From Sandaracinaceae bacterium (GTDB lineage Bacteria; Myxococcota_A; Polyangia; Polyangiales; Sandaracinaceae), in contig JANWYL010000007.1 in assembly GCA_025056955.1 (NCBI GenBank), positions 1-26,093 of the forward strand: a DNA stretch of 26,093 nucleotides, written 5' to 3'. Position numbers and translations under genes: made by a program. The stretch's first letter is position 1; the number at the start of each line of letters is the position of its first letter. The notes under the pieces are model-generated. The model was not told the origin of the DNA and searched no databases. It saw only the letters and a program-made list of their open reading frames with translations. This document shows positions 1 through 7,035 of the stretch, in pieces.

Positions 1-791
1 GCCAAAAAGGTTAGGCGGATGCCTTCTTTGGCCAAGGCTTCCTTGTGTTGCTCCCTCAAAAGATGGGTCTTGTAGAGGTCGCACTCGGCAAAAGTGACCA
101 CATGGGGAGAGACGAGTTTCGAGTAGACCATGTGGTCGGCAATGACCCGCCTCCGCCGATCGAAAGGAATCACCTTGTCGCCTGGAGCAGCAGTGTATGG
201 AGGAACGCGAAAAGCTCCTTGGCCTTGGAGGATGCGCATCGAAGGAAGCGGAGAAAGATGCGATGCCTCAAAGCCAATTCCAGAAGATGGGGTTGGTGGG
301 CCCTCTCGCCCCTTTTCCGTGATTTGGGCTTCTTTTGGCGATGCGCCACGAATGGTTGCCACATCCACTCCCAATTCTCGCGCCTTGCGCCTTTCCCAAG
401 GGGTGCCAAGTGGCCTCCGCCCCTCGCCATCTGCCTGGGCTCGCGGCGGAGCTTGTTCCTGTAAGCTCGGCGTGGGAGCATTTGATGGCGAGGCAGAAGG
501 CGCATCTCCTCGCCCTTCCTTGGGTTGAGGCACGGCCGCGACAGAGGGCTTGGCTTCTTCGTCAATGATGAGAAGCTCCCCTCCAACGCGTACGGGAGCA
601 CCCTCGGGGACGAGCAATTTGACCACAACGCCAGAAACAGGAGCCGGAATCTCGGTATCGGTCTTATCGGTGAGCACCTCGGCGAGCACCTGCTCTCGTT
701 CGACAAAATCTCCTTCGCGCACAAACCATTTCCCAACCACACCTTCAAGTACGCTTTCGCCAAGAGAGGGCATTCGCACAGTCGTTGCCAT
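1..791 (-). CDS. 2-oxoacid dehydrogenase complex E2 (dihydrolipoamide acyltransferase), 3' end outside window
   Basis: E2 core of a pyruvate, 2-oxoglutarate or branched-chain 2-oxoacid dehydrogenase complex; it moves an acyl group from lipoyl-lysine to CoA in the cytoplasm. I translated 263 codons from the ATG at 791. Residues 1-78 form a lipoyl domain with the lipoylation site in LTDKTDTEI (Lys43). A Pro/Ala-rich linker follows (about 80-128), then a peripheral subunit-binding domain (about 129-160, RRKARELGVDVATIRG). The acyltransferase domain begins at about 206 (VIPFDRRRRVIADHM) and runs off the left edge, so the catalytic HxxxD region is not visible. The start has a good ribosome site (GAGGA, 4 bases upstream). 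E1 and E3 genes are not in view, so substrate specificity stays open. An 11-bp inverted repeat lies just upstream. Confidence 0.9.
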   Translation of the reverse strand, partial: MATTVRMPSLGESVLEGVVGKWFVREGDFVEREQVLAEVLTDKTDTEIPAPVSGVVVKLLVPEGAPVRVGGELLIIDEEAKPSVAAVPQPKEGRGDAPSASPSNAPTPSLQEQAPPRAQADGEGRRPLGTPWERRKARELGVDVATIRGASPKEAQITEKGREGPPTPSSGIGFEASHLSPLPSMRILQGQGAFRVPPYTAAPGDKVIPFDRRRRVIADHMVYSKLVSPHVVTFAECDLYKTHLLREQHKEALAKEGIRLTFL

Positions 792-824
792 GTCGTCCTC
801 TATCGCCCTGTTGATCCTAAAAAG

Positions 825-857
825 GGCAAAGGCTTCCTATCACCCAAAGCCTTTGCC
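825..857 (-). promoter_or_regulatory. Perfect 11-bp inverted repeat before the E2 gene (terminator/attenuator or operator candidate)
   Basis: The arms GGCAAAGGCTT (825-835) and AAGCCTTTGCC (847-857) are perfectly complementary around an 11-base spacer. Read on the minus strand, the hairpin is followed by CTTTTT, giving the shape of an intrinsic terminator that ends about 28 bases before the E2 start codon. It could attenuate the E2 leader, stop antisense transcription running through the methyltransferase gene, or be a transcription-factor operator. The structure is visible; the function is inference. Confidence 0.5.
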
Positions 858-890
858 TTCAATCTCGTGACTGAGAATGCCATGGCCAGC

Positions 891-929
891 AAGCCATTGG
901 CATTTTTCAAATCTCCAAAAAAATGGCTT
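891..929. repeat. Second inverted repeat in the E2/methyltransferase intergenic region
   Basis: AAGCCATT (891-898) and AATGGCTT (922-929) form 8-bp arms with a 23-base spacer. A near-palindrome (ATGCCATGG...CCATTGGCAT, about 878-902) overlaps the left arm. It may be leader structure or regulator binding for the plus-strand methyltransferase gene starting at 996. If that gene instead starts at 882, the repeat would lie inside its coding region. Confidence 0.25.
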
Positions 930-995
930 AAGGTCCACATCACAAGGGTTTGCTCGAAGGAAAGTGCTGCATCACAACAAACAAAGCCAAGCCCC

Positions 996-1820
996 ATGGC
1001 GCCTGCCACAGAAGCAAAGCCTGAGACAGAGGTGGTTTATGGAAGAAAAGCGGTGCTCGCTTTGCTCGAACACCGGCCAGGGGATGCTTTGCGCTTGCAT
1101 TTTTCTGGCTCTCAAGCCGGAGAGCTCGGTCGGATTGTGGGCCTTGCCCGTCGCTTAGGGCTTCCATGCCAAGTGATGGAAGATCGAGGCCTCGAAAAGG
1201 TGGCTTGCTCCCTTCACCACGAAGGGGTTGTTCTTGTGTGCAAGCCCAGGGTGTTTATGGGCCCACATGAGTTGAGCGCAGCGCTTGCGTCCGAGCGGCC
1301 TTGCCTGATTGTGGCCCTCGAAGAGATCACCAATCCCCACAACATCGGAGCCATTGTGAGAAGTGCCGCTTTTTTTGGTGTCCATGGCCTGTCGATTGTG
1401 CCAAAAAGCGGCGAGCGGCCTCTTCCGCCTTCGGCTGTTCGCATCGCTGAAGGCGGTGCAGAACAAGTGCGGATTGCTGTGATCCGCGATTTGCCAGGCT
1501 GGCTTCGCCTGATGCGCGCAGAGGGTTTCGAAGTCATCGTCGCAAACCCAAAGGGTGGGCAAAACGCAGCCCTATTTCCCTGGCCAAGCCGGGCGATTCT
1601 CGTTCTTGGAAATGAGGCGCAAGGGGTTTCTTCGGCCGTTCAGAAATGTGCCACCAAAGCCATCTCCATCGTTGGAAGTGGCAGAGTCGATTCCCTCAAT
1701 GTGAGTGTGGCAAGCGGAGTGCTTTTTGCGTTCTGGCGTCACTCGACAGGGCATATCGCTCGGCCAAAAAAGGGCGGGCGAGCACACCTTGGGCCTCATC
1801 CTTCACAGTTTCGTTCGTAG
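996..1820 (+). CDS. rlmB: SpoU/TrmH-family rRNA 2'-O-methyltransferase, RlmB-like
   Basis: SPOUT-class RNA ribose methyltransferase, 274 residues. An N-terminal substrate-binding domain (residues 13-84, beginning VVYGRKAVLALLEH) precedes the trefoil-knot SAM domain. Motif 1 is NPHNIGAIVRSA (113-124), motif 2 is LVLGNEAQGVS (202-212), and motif 3 is DSLNVSVASGVLF (232-244). This two-domain layout matches RlmB, which methylates a guanosine of the 23S rRNA peptidyl-transferase loop, and related TrmH-group enzymes; the exact target cannot be read from sequence. I chose the ATG at 996 because the conserved domain starts 12 residues later; an in-frame ATG at 882 would add 38 residues. The last 25 bp overlap the end of coaX on the other strand. 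Confidence 0.85.
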   Translation: MAPATEAKPETEVVYGRKAVLALLEHRPGDALRLHFSGSQAGELGRIVGLARRLGLPCQVMEDRGLEKVACSLHHEGVVLVCKPRVFMGPHELSAALASERPCLIVALEEITNPHNIGAIVRSAAFFGVHGLSIVPKSGERPLPPSAVRIAEGGAEQVRIAVIRDLPGWLRLMRAEGFEVIVANPKGGQNAALFPWPSRAILVLGNEAQGVSSAVQKCATKAISIVGSGRVDSLNVSVASGVLFAFWRHSTGHIARPKKGGRAHLGPHPSQFRS

Positions 1821-2563
1821 AGGATGCGCAAGCCCTCCAATGTGAGTTCTGGGACGATTTCTTCGATTGTTCTTGACTCGGGAGCAATCAGCGAGGCAAG
1901 GCCTCCTGTTCCAATCACACGGGCAGGCCCAAGCTCTGCCCGAATTCTTTCAACCAAACCATCAACCAGCCCAACATAGCCAAAAACGAGGCCTGCTTGA
2001 AGGGAGTGGGTTGTGTTTTTGCCAATGGCACGAGGGGGCTTTTCGATCGGAACACGGGCCAAGCGAGCAGCGCGCGAGAAGAGGGCTTCAGCGCTGATTT
2101 GAAGCCCTGGCGCAATCACTCCTCCCACAAACTCGCCCCTGGCATTGACGCAGTCAAAATTTGTTCCAGTGCCAAAATCAACCACAACCACAGCGCCTTG
2201 AACGCGGGCATAGGCCGCAACGGCATTTGCAATTCTATCAGCTCCTACCTCACGAGGATTGTCGTAAAGAATCGGCATTCCAGTCCGAATTCCAGGACCG
2301 ACCACAAGGGGCTTGATCCCAAAAGCGCGGCCAATCGCATCCCCAACCGCCTCCGTGAGGGAAGGCACAACCGATGCGATGATCGAGGCATGCACGGCAC
2401 TCTTTTCGAGCTTGACCATGTTGAGGAGGGTCAAAAGGATTGCCATGAGCTCATCGGCCGTTCGCCCCCTCGCCGATTCGATTCGAAAGGAGTGACGAAG
2501 GGAAGGCCCATCGTAGAGACCAAGCACGGTGTGCGTGTTTCCAACGTCCACTGCGAGAAGCAT
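1796..2563 (-). CDS. coaX: Type III pantothenate kinase
   Basis: Phosphorylates pantothenate, the first step of coenzyme A synthesis. The protein has 255 residues, normal for the CoaX family. The ASKHA-fold phosphate-binding motif DVGNTHT is at residues 6-12, GADR at 107-110 (pantothenate site), DFGTGTNFD at 129-137, and a GTGG segment at 218-221. Type III kinases need a monovalent cation and are not feedback-inhibited by CoA. The gene is probably last in a three-gene minus-strand operon, 16 bp after the preceding gene. In many bacteria coaX follows birA; here two unrecognised genes precede it. Its last 25 bp overlap the convergent rRNA methyltransferase gene. Confidence 0.93.
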   Translation of the reverse strand: MLLAVDVGNTHTVLGLYDGPSLRHSFRIESARGRTADELMAILLTLLNMVKLEKSAVHASIIASVVPSLTEAVGDAIGRAFGIKPLVVGPGIRTGMPILYDNPREVGADRIANAVAAYARVQGAVVVVDFGTGTNFDCVNARGEFVGGVIAPGLQISAEALFSRAARLARVPIEKPPRAIGKNTTHSLQAGLVFGYVGLVDGLVERIRAELGPARVIGTGGLASLIAPESRTIEEIVPELTLEGLRILYERNCEG

Positions 2564-2579
2564 ACCGAGAGGATGAATC

Positions 2580-3002
2580 CTATGCCCCTTTTGGCCGAAG
2601 TGAAAGGCTTCGGCGAAGGAGCTCCCCGAAGGTGAGGGGTGGGCGCTCGGTGGAGACGATCTCAACTGCTTCTGGTTCAGCAATTTCCCACTTTGGCTCA
2701 AAGCGTGCTTTCGCTTTCTCATGGGAGTGGAGCAGAGCAGGTGGCGGTGCTTTTTCCTCAAAAGCAAGGCTCAGAGGCGACGAAGGAGGCGCTTCAATGG
2801 GCGCTCTTTGAGGGATTGGGGAGGGCTCAGGACTTGGGCCCTGGACAGGAGAGGGCAAAGGCAGAACTTCTTCCACAGCCTTGGATTCGCGCTTGATCCG
2901 TCCCCAGCGAGCGATCACTGCCTCTATTGGTTCGGGAGGAGGCCTCTTTCTTGAGCGGATGCGCTCGATCAGAGACTCAAGAAAAAGCACTTGGCTGTTC
3001 AT
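2580..3002 (-). CDS. Small proline/glutamate-rich protein of unknown function
   Basis: I do not recognise this 140-residue protein. An N-terminal helix (about residues 1-45, rich in Arg, Lys and Glu) is followed by a Pro/Ser/Glu-rich, probably disordered stretch (about 46-110). A short C-terminal module reads RPPLTFGELLRRSLSLRPKGA. No signal peptide or membrane segment is visible. The ATG at 3002 overlaps the stop of the gene upstream (ATGA junction), and coaX begins 16 bp after its stop, so the three genes are probably co-transcribed and translationally coupled. The layout of two short ordered ends joined by a flexible linker suggests an adaptor, but this is inference. Confidence 0.7.
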   Translation of the reverse strand: MNSQVLFLESLIERIRSRKRPPPEPIEAVIARWGRIKRESKAVEEVLPLPSPVQGPSPEPSPIPQRAPIEAPPSSPLSLAFEEKAPPPALLHSHEKAKARFEPKWEIAEPEAVEIVSTERPPLTFGELLRRSLSLRPKGA

Positions 3003-3562
3003 GCGTCCTCCTTGGACTTGGGGAAAGGTGCAGGGGCAAGGCGATCCAGGATTGCGGGCAAGCTGTAGCCTTTCTTGCTCCACTCCAACACTGTGTCTGC
3101 CACTTCTGGCGCCAGGAGCAAAAAGCGGTTGCTGCCGACAGGCACCGCAGCCACTTCTAAAGAAGCGAGCGCGCTCACGCTTCCTCCAAGGAGGGCGGCA
3201 AGCCCGAGCTGATTTTCGTCGAGGCTTGGGCTTCCCTCAACCCGCATCACCAAGGCATCTCCCCAGTTTTCGATTTCGATGAGCCCCCAGCCAAAAAGGG
3301 CCCAAAGGCCAGCAAAGTGATCGACAAGGGCGTGCGGTGGAAGCTGGTTGGGATCTTCCCCAAGGGAGGCCAAAACCTCTTGGCCAATCGCCCTGCCCAA
3401 GCGACGGATGGCATTGAGATCACCGCTTTTTATGGCAAGGCGCACAAGGGAGCGCATGCTTTCTTCCGAAACGACAAGGACCCGGCGCCCCCCTCGGGTG
3501 AGCATCTTCCCCTCTTTGAGCTGAGCCCGAAAGTAGGAATTCGGCGAAAATGGCAAAACCAT
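2999..3562 (-). CDS. Unrecognised cytoplasmic protein, possible V4R-like fold
   Basis: A 187-residue soluble protein with no signal peptide. The pattern of an N-terminal strand region (residues 10-32, FRAQLKEGK...RRVLVVSEE), helices (33-70), and LWALFGWGLIEIENWGDALVMRVEGSP (86-112) loosely recalls small-molecule-binding V4R/TRAPP-like domains. I cannot confirm that without a profile search. The ATG at 3562 is the first in frame; the ATG at 3505 has a better ribosome site (GAGG, 5 bases upstream) and would remove 19 residues. It heads the minus-strand operon leading to coaX. Only 34 bp separate it from the divergent gene at 3597, so the two promoters must be compact or lie inside coding DNA. 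Confidence 0.7.
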   Translation of the reverse strand: MVLPFSPNSYFRAQLKEGKMLTRGGRRVLVVSEESMRSLVRLAIKSGDLNAIRRLGRAIGQEVLASLGEDPNQLPPHALVDHFAGLWALFGWGLIEIENWGDALVMRVEGSPSLDENQLGLAALLGGSVSALASLEVAAVPVGSNRFLLLAPEVADTVLEWSKKGYSLPAILDRLAPAPFPKSKEDA

Positions 3563-3596
3563 ACGGGAAAGCTAGGCTAGTTCGATTGCGAAGAAA

Positions 3597-5105
3597 ATGA
3601 AAGAAGCCGGCTCAAGGTGTGATGCGGTCCGAACGAAAAAAAGGGCTAAGCTTTGTGTCATTTTTGGACTTGTGTGGTGGGGGCTCTGCCCCTCTTTCGT
3701 CCACGCCCACATCACACAAGGCGCGCTTGAGCAAGAAGTGCCATGGCCCCTTCATCCTCCTCGTCCCCCCCTTCCCATCGTCTGGCGCTCAATGGAATGG
3801 CCCATTGCCATTCATGCCAGCATGAACTCCTTTGAGGTGGTAGAAGCGTGGGGGCATGCCGTGGAGCTGGCCTTTGCCCTCCTTGAGTCGAAGCGATGGC
3901 CCCTTCCGCCCATTGATTTTTTCCTAGGAGGCACCGCGGATTTCGACATCTACATCCTCCCATCCCTTGAAGACCACTGGAGTGAAGATCCGGTCTACGG
4001 CGCCCTTCTCGATCCAGAAGAAAACACGCGAAAAAAGCGGCTTTCTCGCGCCCTTCTCGATTCCCCCTGGCCCATAGCCCTGCGCCAGGATCCCGAAGAT
4101 GCAGCGACAGTGCATGCGGTGGTTTCTTTGGAAATTCCCATCGAGCAGCTCATTTCTTGCGCGATTCAGATCACCGCAAGTGCCGGGCTTTTGGCCTTGG
4201 ATCCCGCTGAGGCCGAATCGTCGCGTGAGGCCACGGCCGCTTGGCTGGCCTGGAAGCTAAGCGGAGAATTTGGCTGCGATGAGGGGGCCCTGATCCGGCA
4301 ACAGCGCGCAAGCAGCCGGGCTCTTTTGAGCCACGATCCTCGCGATGCAGAGGGAGGTGCAATTGCCATCGCTTCGATTGCTGCAAGATACGGCGCCGAT
4401 TCTGTGGATTTTATGCGCGATGCCTGGCTTTTCGCGCGGCAACGCTCAAAAGGGCCTTTTTTAAGGGGCGAGCCCGATCTGTTGAGGGTCCTCTTCCAAA
4501 ACGCGATCCTCACCCACGATCCCATCGAATACGCCCTTGAAGCAATGGCAAGCGCCCGCTTTTTTGCAGGCCGCTGGAAGTCCTTGTCCCTCGCCTCGCG
4601 GCCAGAAATCCCCTTTTTGGCTGCTCTCCCTCCCGAAGCAGAAGTTCCCATCTTTTCGGAGACCGAGTGGTCAAAGCTTCCCCGCCGCCTGATGCTGCCT
4701 GAAGGCATGGCTGCAGTCGAAGCGTGGGGGAGCGCCTACGCGCGCGTCCACGTGGAAGAAGCCCCCCCCGCTTCGCGCCTCCGCGCCTGGCTTGATGGAG
4801 AGGCCGGGACAGAATGGTCGCTGATTGCCATCGTTCTTGACAAAGCTGGCAAAGAACTGAGGCGCCTCCGCACGCCCCCCACCCGAATGCCTCGGGCGTT
4901 TTTGCCGATCGACTTGCCCGAAGGGGCGAGTGAAGTGATTTTGGTTGTGACCGCGCTTCCTTCGCATCGCGATCCGCGCCAGAGCCACTCAAGTGCCCAT
5001 CCCCAGGCCAAGCCCTTTGGGTTTTATGACCGGGTGGGGCTCGATCTCGACCGGCCGATTTCTGGCCCTCATGGCTTTCGGATAACGATCGCGCGAGGCG
5101 ATTAG
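3597..5105 (+). CDS. Secreted protein of unknown function
   Basis: A 502-residue protein. A basic start (KKRAK, residues 14-18) is followed by a hydrophobic core and a probable signal-peptidase I site after SFVHA (residue 37), so the protein is likely exported. The mature part holds a GGTADFDIYILP segment (about 109-120) and an Ala-rich, probably helical middle (about 165-260). The C-terminal domain (about 380-502) looks like a beta-rich, carbohydrate-binding-like module, ending in YDRVGLDLDRPISG and FRITIARGD. I found no catalytic motif such as HExxH and do not recognise the family. Its stop codon overlaps the stop of the convergent HEAT-repeat gene by 4 bp. Confidence 0.75.
   Translation: MKEAGSRCDAVRTKKRAKLCVIFGLVWWGLCPSFVHAHITQGALEQEVPWPLHPPRPPLPIVWRSMEWPIAIHASMNSFEVVEAWGHAVELAFALLESKRWPLPPIDFFLGGTADFDIYILPSLEDHWSEDPVYGALLDPEENTRKKRLSRALLDSPWPIALRQDPEDAATVHAVVSLEIPIEQLISCAIQITASAGLLALDPAEAESSREATAAWLAWKLSGEFGCDEGALIRQQRASSRALLSHDPRDAEGGAIAIASIAARYGADSVDFMRDAWLFARQRSKGPFLRGEPDLLRVLFQNAILTHDPIEYALEAMASARFFAGRWKSLSLASRPEIPFLAALPPEAEVPIFSETEWSKLPRRLMLPEGMAAVEAWGSAYARVHVEEAPPASRLRAWLDGEAGTEWSLIAIVLDKAGKELRRLRTPPTRMPRAFLPIDLPEGASEVILVVTALPSHRDPRQSHSSAHPQAKPFGFYDRVGLDLDRPISGPHGFRITIARGD
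4762..4769. repeat. Run of eight C within the secreted-protein gene
   Basis: A C8 homopolymer encodes part of EEAPPASR in the C-terminal domain of the secreted protein. Runs of this length can slip in replication or be miscounted in assembly. The reading frame is intact as given. Confidence 0.6.
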
Positions 5106-6463
5106 CCATCCCTTGCAGCTCGGGCAGCGAGAATGCCTCCGGCTGCCCGAATCCGAACCAGGGGCTCCGGATCTTCAAGGGCCCGCCAAACTTCAATGGG
5201 CCGCATGGCTTCACGGGCCAAGGCCCAGGCAGCAACCAGGCGAAAAGAGGGGTCGTTGGCTTCGAGGGCTTCGCGAAGCCTTTCGATGCCGCGCTCTTCT
5301 CCAAGGCCTGCAAGCATCGCTGCGGCCTGTAAACCGATCATCCCATGGTCTTCACGGAGCAGGCGCCGAAGCGCTGCGCGGCCCATTTGCTCTTCTCCCG
5401 AGCGAATCACGGCACGCGCAAGGCCAAGGCGCACCTGTGGCTCCTTTTCTTCGCCAAGCCTTTGCGCAAGGGCTCTGGCATAGGGCTTGAGGTCTGGAAG
5501 CCCCGAAATCAGCACTGCTGCATGGCTTCGAATCGATGGATCAGGGTGTTGCAAGGCCGAAAGCAGGTGGCGCATGCCCGAAGCCCTGTCTTCATCGGAT
5601 GAGGCCCTTTCTTTGCTAGAGGCGCGCACAAGCAATGCTGCTGCTTCCAGGCCCTCATGATGGATTGGAATTGCGAGCATCGAACGCACCGCCTCCCTGC
5701 CATCGTCTTCGGAAGCACGCATGAGGGCCTCGAGGGCTGCCTGGCGCACTGAGCCATCGCCATCGGAAAGGCGATCGAGCAGGACTCCAGCCGCGGGCTT
5801 GCCAAAAAAACCGAGGGCGCGCACGCATGCCTTTCGCACTCCTGGCATCGGATCGATGCGCGCGCGCTCGCTGAGAAGCCGCAGGGCCTCTGGGTCTGGC
5901 GCTGCACCAGCGAGTTTGGCACATGCCCGCTCCCGGAGCTCAGGCTCAAAGGCATCGCACCACTCAAGGAGGATCGCCAAATCTTCCTGCGCTGACATCC
6001 CCACAACTGAGGCCACCCGTGTCTCGAGGTCCGGGTGATCCGCAAGACCTCGCAGAAACCTCATCGCATCGCGATCACTTGCTCCCCCAAGCACCACAAA
6101 GGCCTCAAGGGGGGGATTTGGAGCCTGGGTGATCCTCCGCAACACCTCTTTGCCCCGCGCTCCTGCCCCGAGAAGCTCCCTGAGCGCCGCCTCCCGCCTG
6201 GTCTTTTCCTGCACCCGGCTCTCCTCGATGAGCAAGGCCTCGGCCACCCATGCGAGCACTTCTTCATCGTCGCCTTCCTCTTTGCGCAGGGTTTTGTAGT
6301 GGGCCAAGGCCGTAGATCCCCTTCCCTGCTGAGCCGCCCGCATGATCTCCATGCGGATCCCCCCCCCGCACCCCATGCCAAGCACCCAACTCAAGCCCAA
6401 TACCGATGCGAGCCCCCACTTAGGCCACCGAATTGATCGCGTTTTTGGCAGCATGGGCCTCAT
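5102..6463 (-). CDS. HEAT-repeat lipoprotein candidate
   Basis: A 453-residue protein. The N-terminus has basic residues, a hydrophobic segment (about 17-30) and VLGMGC with Cys32 as the probable lipidated residue; the lipobox is loose, with Gly at -3. From about residue 110 to the end, tandem HEAT/PBS-lyase-like helical pairs repeat every 30-35 residues, for example DPMPGVRKACVRALGFFG, DGDGSVRQAALEALMRA, HPDPSIRSHAAVLISG and DPEPLVRIRAAGGILAARAA. Such repeats usually mediate protein-protein contact; a periplasmic scaffolding role is inference. The start is well supported by AAGGAGG 6 bases upstream. A run of nine G follows the lipobox Cys codon directly. Its 5' end is 40 bp from the divergent gene at 6504. 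Confidence 0.85.
   Translation of the reverse strand: MRPMLPKTRSIRWPKWGLASVLGLSWVLGMGCGGGIRMEIMRAAQQGRGSTALAHYKTLRKEEGDDEEVLAWVAEALLIEESRVQEKTRREAALRELLGAGARGKEVLRRITQAPNPPLEAFVVLGGASDRDAMRFLRGLADHPDLETRVASVVGMSAQEDLAILLEWCDAFEPELRERACAKLAGAAPDPEALRLLSERARIDPMPGVRKACVRALGFFGKPAAGVLLDRLSDGDGSVRQAALEALMRASEDDGREAVRSMLAIPIHHEGLEAAALLVRASSKERASSDEDRASGMRHLLSALQHPDPSIRSHAAVLISGLPDLKPYARALAQRLGEEKEPQVRLGLARAVIRSGEEQMGRAALRRLLREDHGMIGLQAAAMLAGLGEERGIERLREALEANDPSFRLVAAWALAREAMRPIEVWRALEDPEPLVRIRAAGGILAARAARDG
6359..6367 (-). repeat. G9 homopolymer right after the lipobox cysteine codon
   Basis: On the minus strand the sequence reads TGC then nine G, coding Cys-Gly-Gly-Gly at residues 32-35 of the HEAT lipoprotein. 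Gain or loss of one G would shift the frame just after the signal sequence and abolish the mature protein. This is a plausible phase-variable tract or sequencing-error site. Confidence 0.6.
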
Positions 6464-6503
6464 TTCAAGCCTCCTTACTTTTGGAATTTGCTAGTCTTTC
6501 GTC

Positions 6504-7034
6504 GTGCGGCACATCGTTCAGGTTTTTGCCCTTCTATGCAGCGCAGAAGTTGCCTGCGGCTCCCGCGAAGTTGCAGTCGACCTTTCGGGGGAAAGTGCGG
6601 AAGAAGTCCCTCCTCTTCCTGAGCCCCCTCGCCCTCCTCCCCCCCCTCCCGATCGCCTCCCTGATGGGAGCCTGATCGAAGGTGAACACCGGGTCGGTGG
6701 ACTGCGCTTGCCTCGCGCAGTCCGCTACATCGCCACAATCGAGCGGCAGCACCTCTTTGAGGGCCCCTACCCCCCTGAGGCCTACGTCCGCTACTTTGGC
6801 CCTCGTCTGATCACTGGCCGCGTTGACGCCCTCGCTGGCGGAGGGGCCCGTTACGTTGAAGCCACCCCCCGAGACGTCCAATCCCCATCGATTCTCGACA
6901 TTCTCATTTCACCTGCACCGGGGGGAAAGACCCTCATCACCATCGATGAGCGCTCTTCAACATCCTCGGGTGCACCTCCACCTGAGGCAGAACTCGTCGA
7001 TAGGGTGAAAAAGATGATAGAAAACGGCAATTGA
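6504..7034 (+). CDS. Small proline-rich lipoprotein-like exported protein
   Basis: A 176-residue protein starting with GTG at 6504; a stop codon in frame at 6492 excludes anything longer. The N-terminus is a short hydrophobic segment leading to EVACGS (Cys at 18), which looks like a degenerate lipoprotein signal. A Pro-rich linker (about 35-55, with six consecutive Pro) follows, then a compact domain (about 60-150). The C-terminal helix VDRVKKMIENGN may be amphipathic. No known family is recognised. The gene lies one base before the lipase-maturation-factor gene (stop at 7034, ATG at 7036), so the two are almost certainly co-translated. Confidence 0.72.
   Translation: MRHIVQVFALLCSAEVACGSREVAVDLSGESAEEVPPLPEPPRPPPPPPDRLPDGSLIEGEHRVGGLRLPRAVRYIATIERQHLFEGPYPPEAYVRYFGPRLITGRVDALAGGGARYVEATPRDVQSPSILDILISPAPGGKTLITIDERSSTSSGAPPPEAELVDRVKKMIENGN
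6639..6646. repeat. Run of eight C in the proline linker
   Basis: A C8 homopolymer in the Pro-rich linker of the exported protein starting at 6504. The frame is open as given; slippage would truncate the C-terminal domain. Confidence 0.5.
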
Positions 7035-7035
7035 G

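Noticed and set aside
525..995. Long 5' extension of the rRNA methyltransferase frame across the E2 gene
   Set aside because: It is antisense to a clear lipoyl/E2 coding region, and the SpoU domain begins only after 996; an ATG at 882 is the furthest credible alternative.
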